In this document: piece by piece, positions 1 through 5,858 of the stretch
Layout of the letters: the number at the start of each line of letters is the position of its first letter
Position numbering within the stretch: the first letter of the stretch is position 1
Source of the DNA: Hyphomonas sp.
Lineage (GTDB): Bacteria > Pseudomonadota > Alphaproteobacteria > Caulobacterales > Hyphomonadaceae
Reading direction: 5' to 3'
NCBI GenBank assembly: GCA_024743015.1
Contig: JANSXJ010000236.1
Span: 1 to 5,858, forward strand
Length of the DNA stretch: 5,858 nucleotides
Program-made: the position numbers and the translations under genes
The notes under the pieces: generated by a model
Databases searched by the model: none
Told to the model about the DNA's origin: nothing
Seen by the model: only the letters and a program-made list of their open reading frames with translations

Positions 1-137
1 CCCAACCGATACCAGACAAGCAATCCGTAGACGTAGACGTTTTCAAAGCCCTTAGAATTCCTGAGAATACGGTAAACGTCCAACTACATACGAACCAAAA
101 AGCTCATTAATTACAATGACATGGTGGAAATGGTTAG

Positions 138-166
138 TTGACTTTTTCGGAGGGCATGGTTCTTAT
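138..166 (+). promoter_or_regulatory. Putative sigma70-type promoter for the left gene block
   Basis: A good -35 box, TTGACT (138-143), is followed after 17 bases by TCTTAT (161-166), a weak -10 box. The distance to the start at 226 leaves a leader of about 55 bases. Just inside this leader, GTGAGG (168-173) can pair with CCTCAC (188-193). The -35 match and spacing are seen directly; promoter activity is inferred, and the poor -10 box keeps confidence low. Confidence 0.35.
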
Positions 167-225
167 TGTGAGGTGAAGGTCGCAAGGCCTCACCATGACA
201 ACAACCCCTTGAAAGGACCCATGTC

Positions 226-435
226 ATGGAACACGAAAACAACGATTTCATCCTCATCCCGGCCAAAGGTGGTGGCGCGCTCGTGCGTCGCAGCGAAATT
301 GCGGGTGGCCGTCCAAATGGTGCGGAAGGTGGTATCGTCTACCTCAAATCCGGGCCATCTGTGTACACGACCGCCAGCATTCCCCAGATCGCGGGATATC
401 TGGAGGCTGAAGTCGCACAAGTCCGAGACAACTAA
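226..435 (+). CDS. Small hypothetical protein, 69 aa, probably beta-rich
   Basis: I do not recognise this protein. The start is supported by AAGGA at 213-217, eight bases before the ATG. The sequence alternates short hydrophobic strands with polar turns (FILIPAKGGGALVRR, then GIVYLKSGPSVYTT) and ends in a short helix (SIPQIAGYLEAEVAQV). This layout recalls small FlbD-like beta proteins, but that is only a resemblance in pattern. There is no signal peptide, membrane segment or cysteine. Reading is in good codon context, while the longer overlapping frame starting at 116 lacks a ribosome binding site. It is followed after 63 bases, including a hairpin, by the arm-domain gene, so the two may be co-transcribed. 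It is probably a real cytoplasmic protein of unknown role. Confidence 0.6.
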   Translation: MEHENNDFILIPAKGGGALVRRSEIAGGRPNGAEGGIVYLKSGPSVYTTASIPQIAGYLEAEVAQVRDN

Positions 436-446
436 CCAGCACAACA

Positions 447-479
447 TCCGTGCGCTGCTCACTCGCAGTGGCGCACGGA
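447..479 (+). repeat. Hairpin between the two left genes
   Basis: Perfect 9-bp arms, TCCGTGCGC (447-455) and GCGCACGGA (471-479), enclose 15 bases. Those bases can extend the stem with TGC/GCA, leaving a small bulge. No T-run follows, so this is not a classical intrinsic terminator. It ends seven bases before the GAGGG ribosome binding site of the next gene. A role in attenuation or mRNA processing between the two genes is possible but inferred. Confidence 0.5.
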
Positions 480-498
480 CCAATCCGAGGGTTTTGCC

Positions 499-1083
499 AT
501 GAAAGAGCGGCGTAACCCTTCAGAAGCCCAGACCGTCCGCCGTATGCGAAGCAAACCGGTAGGGCCGAAAGACCCACGGGCGCGCAACGATGCCTATTGG
601 GCTTTGCGGCAGCAGGGCTATTCAGATGCATTCGCCCGAAGAGCATTTCGCGACATGCTGCCCCGCTTCTATCGTGAGAAGATGGAGCTTTCCGGCGAGT
701 ACATCGATGACATCGATCCAGACGATCTTCTCTTTGTTCCGCAGATGAACACGGAACTGAAAACACTTGCCGTGATGGTGCGGCCCGAGCTCACGGAAGA
801 CGCAGTTGCGACGGCTTCGCCAAGAGACACAGAGTATACGATTCCGTCAGCAGTGACGCCCGGTTTCGGATTGCGCGTTCGCCCCTCAGGCAAGCGAAGC
901 TACGTGGTCATGTTCAGAATCGCGGGAACAAAGACGCAAGGCAAAGTCACCCTTGGAGACCCCGGAGTTCTGTCATTGGAAATCGCAAAACGGTTGGCGC
1001 GGGAAGTTCGGATCGAAGCATTGGCAGGAAATGACCCCCGGCCCATGCACAAGAGCGGCGAATTACTTCGCAGGCTCAAATGA
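499..1083 (+). CDS. Stand-alone integrase-type arm DNA-binding protein (DUF4102-like), no catalytic domain
   Basis: The protein has 194 residues and a good ribosome binding site (GAGGG, 487-491). Residues 1-95 are a charged region I do not recognise, with a short acidic stretch (YIDDIDPDD, 68-76). Residues of about 96-182 match the arm-type DNA-binding domain found at the N-terminus of P4-like tyrosine integrases. The pattern runs LTEDAV, then GFGLRVRPSGKRSYV (122-136), KVTLGDPGVLSLEIAKRLARE, and GNDPRP where integrases have the GxDP turn. In integrases this domain binds arm sites and is followed by core-binding and catalytic domains. Here the order is reversed, with the domain last and a stop 12 residues later. 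No integrase-like sequence continues after the stop. It may be a DNA-binding accessory or regulator of a mobile element, or an eroded and rearranged integrase. The domain call is fairly firm; the role is open. Confidence 0.75.
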   Translation: MKERRNPSEAQTVRRMRSKPVGPKDPRARNDAYWALRQQGYSDAFARRAFRDMLPRFYREKMELSGEYIDDIDPDDLLFVPQMNTELKTLAVMVRPELTEDAVATASPRDTEYTIPSAVTPGFGLRVRPSGKRSYVVMFRIAGTKTQGKVTLGDPGVLSLEIAKRLAREVRIEALAGNDPRPMHKSGELLRRLK

Positions 1084-1188
1084 ATCAAAGCGCGTCTTGG
1101 CCGGGTTCCCCCGTGTTACCCCAGAGAAATAGAGAAACATGGCTCTCCCGCAGGTCCATGCCATCGAGTCCGTGTCGGCGTATAGCCT

Positions 1189-1500
1189 ATGGCAGGTTCG
1201 AAACAGGCGCGAGAAACACGCGAAACAAGGAAGAAACGGGTGAGAAACAGTGAAGCATTGCGGTCACCCACCATTGAATCGCGTTTTCGATCTTTGCTGG
1301 CGACTCTGTATGTCAATGTTGATGAGCGATGCGATAGGCATCGCCGCTATGAGACGCGCCCGTTCCTCGTCGTGAGACAAGCTTTCACATATGGCGGCCC
1401 TCACGAGGCGTGGCCCGGACTGTATGACCGAGCTTGGATGAAAGCGTTTGTGGCAACAGCCCCCAGGATGATGGAAAGAGATACATGGATTGAGGTCTGA
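1189..1500 (+). CDS. Doubtful hypothetical protein, 103 aa
   Basis: An open frame with no recognised domain. The N-terminal third is very basic (KQARETRETRKKRVR), which may simply be the translation of the GAAAC repeats beneath it. The C-terminal part is more protein-like, with aromatic residues in GGPHEAWPGLYDRAWMKAF. The ATG at 1189 has no ribosome binding site in front of it. If the gene is real, a start further in, for example the TTG at 1258, is possible. It lies 105 bases after the arm-domain gene on the same strand. No membrane segment or signal peptide is visible. I list it because the frame stays open for over 300 bases in a region with no better gene, but it may be spurious. Confidence 0.3.
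   Translation: MAGSKQARETRETRKKRVRNSEALRSPTIESRFRSLLATLYVNVDERCDRHRRYETRPFLVVRQAFTYGGPHEAWPGLYDRAWMKAFVATAPRMMERDTWIEV
1200..1248 (+). repeat. Cluster of five GAAAC repeats, about 11-bp period
   Basis: GAAAC occurs at 1200, 1213, 1222, 1233 and 1244, so the spacings are 13, 9, 11 and 11 bases. A sixth copy lies at 1134. The period is close to one helical turn, which would place a bound protein on one face of the DNA. The repeats are read directly. A binding function is an inference, and part of the pattern could come from ETR codons if the overlapping ORF is real. Confidence 0.45.
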
Positions 1501-1553
1501 ATAGGTAGCAGGAAAGAATGATCTTTCATGTTTCAGGATAAAATATCAGGAAG

Positions 1554-1569
1554 TTGGAAAGTATTCCAA
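1554..1569. promoter_or_regulatory. Short dyad, possible protein-binding site
   Basis: TTGGAA and TTCCAA form perfect 6-bp arms around AGTA in an AT-rich non-coding stretch. It resembles an operator more than an RNA hairpin because of the short arms and high AT. No gene starts immediately next to it, so its target is unknown. Confidence 0.3.
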
Positions 1570-1604
1570 GGATAGATCGACAGGATAGGCGAAGCCAACC
1601 CTTA

Positions 1605-1664
1605 CCGATTGGGAGAAATCGGCATCTGCCTTCCGGTGAGGATGGAAAATCCAAACCGGAAGGC
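1605..1664 (-). terminator. Strong hairpin just past the minus-strand gene, probable terminator or 3' stabiliser
   Basis: Perfect 10-bp arms, GCCTTCCGGT (1628-1637) and ACCGGAAGGC (1655-1664), are extended inside by GGAT (1640-1643) and ATCC (1649-1652) around a five-base loop. The hairpin begins nine bases beyond the stop of the minus-strand membrane-protein gene. A second, smaller hairpin, CCGATT/AATCGG, lies at 1605-1622. On the minus strand the bases after the main stem are only modestly T-rich, so termination may be weak. The structure is seen directly; its role is inferred from position. Confidence 0.5.
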
Positions 1665-1672
1665 TTCAAATC

Positions 1673-2002
1673 TCATTGAAGTTCAGGAGCTCGACGCACC
1701 TTTCGAAATGTAGCGCCTCTTGCGCGTTCCCTGCGCATGATCTCGCGCCGTATTCGCCACCAACGGCCCTGCTCGAAAGTGTTTGAACGATACCATGCGG
1801 CATGTTCTTCCACGCAGGCCTTGTCAAAAGCGCCATCATCGTCAATTGCCCACAACCTATCGACTTCGGCCAATATCTCATTGTGCGGGATCAGAGCGGG
1901 ACGAATGAACCCTTCCCAAAACACCCATGCGAAAGCACCCCAGATCGGGGAAAGACACAGGAACCAAACAGCAGGTTCTAGCCATGATCGCCAATCAGAC
2001 AT
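1673..2002 (-). CDS. Small single-span membrane protein, 109 aa
   Basis: Residues of about 9-33 form one hydrophobic, tryptophan-rich segment (AVWFLCLSPIWGAFAWVFW), which should cross the inner membrane. It is followed by a soluble tail with the motif AWYRSNTFEQGRWWRIRREIMRR near residues 69-91 and a basic end. I associate this tail pattern, an acidic stretch then AW(R)YSxSFEQGxWxRVRRE, with short uncharacterised membrane proteins of Alphaproteobacteria; no function is known to me. There is no strong ribosome binding site before the ATG at 2002. The gene is divergent from the XRE-hsdM-hsdS operon and ends at a strong hairpin, so it appears to be a single-gene unit. Whether it has anything to do with the restriction system is unclear; shared regulation from the common intergenic gap is possible. 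Confidence 0.8.
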   Translation of the reverse strand: MSDWRSWLEPAVWFLCLSPIWGAFAWVFWEGFIRPALIPHNEILAEVDRLWAIDDDGAFDKACVEEHAAWYRSNTFEQGRWWRIRREIMRRERARGATFRKVRRAPELQ

Positions 2003-2096
2003 CGATTTTGACTGCCGTTGTTTACTACATAAAGTTCTATCTCTACAACAAATAGTACATGGCTGAAACGGAGTCTATGCAGAACAAAATGTTCGC
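2003..2096. promoter_or_regulatory. Divergent regulatory region between the membrane-protein gene and the R-M operon
   Basis: This 94-bp AT-rich gap must hold promoters in both directions. On the minus strand TTGTTG (2051-2046) and TAGTAA (2027-2022), 18 bases apart, are a possible -35/-10 pair. On the plus strand TTGACT (2008-2013) and TTGTTT (2018-2023) are possible -35 boxes, but I find no convincing -10 box at the right distance. Related sequences TTGTTTACTAC (2018-2028) and, on the other strand, TACTATTTGTTG sit at either side and may be imperfect operator copies. Promoter positions are tentative. Confidence 0.4.
2082..2094. promoter_or_regulatory. Palindromic operator candidate next to the regulator start
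   Basis: GAACAAAATGTTC has perfect 5-bp arms around three A/T bases and ends two bases before the ATG at 2097. XRE-type proteins bind short palindromes as dimers and commonly repress their own gene, so autoregulation is a reasonable inference. A protein bound here would cover the transcription start if the message is leaderless, or block elongation otherwise. Confidence 0.45.
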
Positions 2097-2444
2097 ATGG
2101 ACATTTTTGCAAAAAGGCTCCGGGAGCGAGCCGAACAGATGGGCATTTCAAACTCTGAAGCAGCACGGCGTGCCGGGTTAGAGGAGCGCAGATATGGCCA
2201 CTACATCGCGGGTCGGCGCGAGCCAGACTTGACGACGCTTAAACGGATCGCCGAGGTGCTGCAAACCACGCCGAACTGGTTGCTCGGCGTCGCGGTCTCG
2301 CAAGAAGACGAGCCAGAGAAAGCAGCGTTCATTGATAGATTTGCAAATGCTGCAAAAGGCATGAACGCAGAAGAACTCGAACTGGTGGTTATTCAAGCCG
2401 AGGCGGTCGCCGCGAGGAAGAACACCAAAGGGAAAGACAAATGA
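2097..2444 (+). CDS. XRE-family helix-turn-helix regulator, first gene of the R-M operon
   Basis: The protein has 115 residues. Residues 5-64 form a Cro/CI-type DNA-binding domain: [10 protein letters not shown], then the helix-turn-helix at about 20-39 ([20 protein letters not shown]), then [24 protein letters not shown], whose PDLxTLxRIAxxL and WLLG pieces are typical of the family. The rest is an acidic helical tail with a basic end, probably for dimerisation. No ribosome binding site precedes the ATG, and an in-frame stop at 2064 with no other start codon after it forces this choice. The GGAG at 2070-2073 is too far away, so translation may be leaderless or weak. The stop overlaps the hsdM start (ATGA, 2441-2444), so the genes are translationally coupled. 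By position it probably controls the operon; the domain is certain, the control role inferred. Confidence 0.88.
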   Translation: MDIFAKRLRERAEQMGISNSEAARRAGLEERRYGHYIAGRREPDLTTLKRIAEVLQTTPNWLLGVAVSQEDEPEKAAFIDRFANAAKGMNAEELELVVIQAEAVAARKNTKGKDK

Positions 2445-4040
2445 CGGCGAACGCGCGCAATGGTAATGGCGATTTGAGCTTTGAAGCGGACCTGTTCAAG
2501 GCCGCTGACAAGCTCAGGGGCAACCTTGAACCTTCCGAATACAAGCACGTCGCTCTCGGTCTCATCTTCCTGAAATACATCTCCGAGGCATTCGAGGCGC
2601 AGCGCGCCAAGCTTGAGCAGGAGGAGTACGCCGACCCGAACGACCCCGAGGAATACACCGCTGCCCGCGTTTTCTGGGTGCCCGAAATCGCCCGCTGGTC
2701 TTACCTCAAGGACAACGCCCGCACCCGCGATCTCGAAATCACCGACCCCGTCACCGGCAACAAGAAGAAGGTCGATATCGGCGGGCTGATTGACGCGGCG
2801 ATGGAGGCCATCGAAAAGGCCAACGCAACCACGCTCAAGGGCGTCCTGCCCAAGGACTATGGCCGCCCGGCGCTCGACAAGGCCATGATCGGCGACCTTG
2901 TGGTGCTCTTCTCAGACGTCACCATGCACACGGAGGGTGAGAAGTCCCGCGACCTGCTGGGCCGGGCCTATGAATACTTCCTGTCGGGCTTTGCCGGGGC
3001 CGAGGGTCGCCGGGGCGGCGAGTTCTTCACCCCCCGCTCGGTCGTGCGCGTCATGGTCGAGATGCTGGAACCCTATCGGGGCCGCGTCTATGACCCCTGC
3101 TGCGGATCGGGCGGCATGTTCGTGCAGTCGGAAAAGTTCATCGAAGACCATTCCGACCAACGCCACGTCGAAGAGGCCAAGCGGCAAATTTCCATCTATG
3201 GGCAAGAACGCAACCATACCACGTGGAAGCTGTGCAAGATGAACCTCGCCGTGCGCGGGATCGATGCCGACATCCGCTGGAACAATGAAGGCTCGTTCAT
3301 CCGCGACGAGTTTTCCAACACCTATTTCGACTTCATCCTCGCCAACCCGCCCTTCAACGTGTCGGATTGGTGGCGCGAAAGCCTGGCGGAGGACATAAGG
3401 TGGGAGGGCTTCGGCACGCCGCCAAAGGGCAATGCCAATTATGCCTGGCTCAGCCACATCTACCACCACCTCGCCCCGCGCGGCACAGCGGGGGTGGTGC
3501 TGGCCAATGGCTCCATGTCCTCGCAACAATCGGGCGAGGGCGAGATGCGCAAGCGAATGGTCGAACAGGACGCGGTGGACTGCATGGTCGCCTTGCCCGG
3601 CCAGCTTTTCTATTCCACGCAAATCCCCGCCTGCCTGTGGTTTCTGGCGAGGGACAAGAGCGCTAATGGGCACCGTGACCGGTGCGGCGAGTTTCTGTTC
3701 ATCGACGCGCGCAAGCTGGGCGTGATGGTCGACCGCACGCGGCGCGAATTCACGCCCGAGGATATCGCCAAGATCGCGGGCACCTATCACAGTTGGCGCA
3801 ACAAGGACGGCGGCTACGAGGACGTGCCGGGCTTCTGCAAATCGGCAAGCAAGGAAGAGGTAGCCAAGCATGGATACGTGCTGACACCTGGGCGCTATGT
3901 CGGTGCGGAGGATGCCGAGGACGATGGCGCGCCGTTTGAAGAGCGGATTGCGGGGCTGACAACAAAACTTTCGCGGCAATTTTCGGAAGCTGATCGCCTA
4001 AAGGAAATGGTCAGCGTGCAACTTGGCTTGGTGCGCCGTG

Positions 4041-4048
<8 letters not shown>
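2441..4048 (+). CDS. hsdM: Type I restriction-modification methyltransferase subunit HsdM
   Basis: HsdM transfers a methyl group from S-adenosylmethionine to N6 of adenine at the site chosen by HsdS. The 535-residue length is normal. Residues of about 15-50 ([32 protein letters not shown]) are the HsdM N-terminal helical domain. [15 protein letters not shown] near 196-210 leads into the methylase fold. Motif I, DPCCGSGG (218-225), binds the cofactor and motif IV, NPPF (302-305), is the catalytic N6-adenine signature; both are intact. GRYVGAE and the helical C-terminus match the family end. A ribosome binding site, AAAGGG (2427-2432), lies inside the regulator gene. The gene overlaps its neighbours on both sides. 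GC is high (about 68-73% in sampled 60-base blocks) until about 3960, then drops to about 47%. The product should be active as M2S with HsdS. Confidence 0.97.
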
Positions 4049-5819
<1,771 letters not shown>

Positions 5820-5858
5820 CCACCTTGAACGGCTGAGCAAAGATGGCGATCCGCTCGA

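Larger units (their letters stand above)
1084..1672. other. 589-bp stretch with no confident gene
   Basis: The only candidate gene here is a doubtful ORF at 1189-1500, listed separately. The left part holds a cluster of GAAAC repeats. From about 1501 the base composition drops sharply (about 33% GC by hand count over 1501-1560), and the DNA contains a dyad at 1554-1569, a short hairpin at 1605-1622 and a strong hairpin at 1628-1664. AGGATA occurs three times (1535, 1569, 1582). I see no tRNA, no Rho-independent terminator with a clear T-run for the upstream genes, and no transposon ends. Confidence 0.6.

Noticed and set aside
1..115. Left edge of the window
   Set aside because: Short direct repeat TAGACG and an AT-rich patch are visible, but no gene end, RNA gene or clear regulatory signal can be supported.
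116..502. Plus-strand open frame of 128 codons overlapping the 69-aa gene
   Set aside because: No ribosome binding site, and its second half is a serine- and arginine-rich shadow of the better-supported frame at 226-435.
344..766. Minus-strand open frame of 140 codons
   Set aside because: Antisense to the arm-domain gene and the 69-aa gene; cysteine- and arginine-rich with no family features.
1194..1206. tRNA T-arm-like sequence (GGTTCGAA) suggesting a tRNA fragment or attachment site
   Set aside because: No matching stem partners or acceptor end could be found around it, so it is probably chance.
2082..2094. LexA box
   Set aside because: The alphaproteobacterial LexA site is a direct repeat (GTTC-N7-GTTC), and the Bacillus-type palindrome has four bases between GAAC and GTTC; here there are five.
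2077..2181. 34-codon ORF starting at ATG 2077 with GGAG in front
   Set aside because: Not listed as a gene: it overlaps the regulator out of frame and has no recognisable features. Kept only as a possible translational control element in the findings.
2912..3979. Long minus-strand open frame of 355 codons inside hsdM
   Set aside because: It lies wholly opposite the unmistakable hsdM gene; long antisense frames are expected in GC-rich coding DNA, and it shows no recognisable domain.
4023..4040. TTG at 4023 as the hsdS start
   Set aside because: It adds only MAWCAV in front of a typical HsdS beginning; the ATG at 4041 overlapping the hsdM stop is the more usual coupled arrangement. The TTG cannot be excluded.

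Overview
The window looks like accessory DNA of an alphaproteobacterium. This is an inference from the moderate-to-high GC, the GC-rich codons of the methylase gene, and the character of the small proteins (an XRE regulator, a one-helix membrane protein ending in SNTFEQGRWWRIRRE, and a transposase start of IS5 type). I cannot name a genus from sequence alone.

Left part (1-1500): a short plus-strand block with a putative promoter near 138-166, a 69-residue protein of unknown function (226-435), and a 194-residue protein (499-1083). The latter ends in what reads as a complete integrase-type arm DNA-binding domain but has no recombinase catalytic domain. A doubtful small ORF follows (1189-1500); its start overlaps a cluster of evenly spaced GAAAC repeats.

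Middle (1501-2096): an AT-rich non-coding stretch carries a dyad and two hairpins, and its right edge lies just past the stop of a minus-strand single-span membrane protein (1673-2002). That gene is divergent from the next operon across a 94-bp regulatory gap. The gap ends in a palindrome (2082-2094) that sits almost on the regulator's start codon.

Right part (2097-5858): a compact operon with overlapping genes: an XRE-type regulator, then hsdM (type I N6-adenine methyltransferase), then hsdS (specificity subunit). The regulator probably tunes expression. HsdM and HsdS together form the modification methyltransferase, and with an HsdR (not in the window) they would form the restriction enzyme. 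HsdS carries an unusual C-terminal extension of more than 150 residues beyond the normal LLPKLMSG end. The extension appears damaged: reading-frame evidence suggests two small indels around 5567-5655. A transposase-like gene with a strong ribosome binding site begins inside the same ORF at 5788 and runs off the edge. The simplest reading is an IS5-like insertion in the 3' end of hsdS, between the specificity gene and wherever hsdR lies. GC contrast inside the operon (about 68-73% in sampled hsdM blocks, about 45-55% in the target-recognition parts of hsdS, 70% in the central conserved part) points to swapping of target-recognition domains.

No tRNA, rRNA or CRISPR array was found. The system is a recognisable type I R-M locus; the parts that deserve a second look are its C-terminal HsdS extension, the insertion and frame damage there, and the stand-alone arm-type DNA-binding protein upstream.
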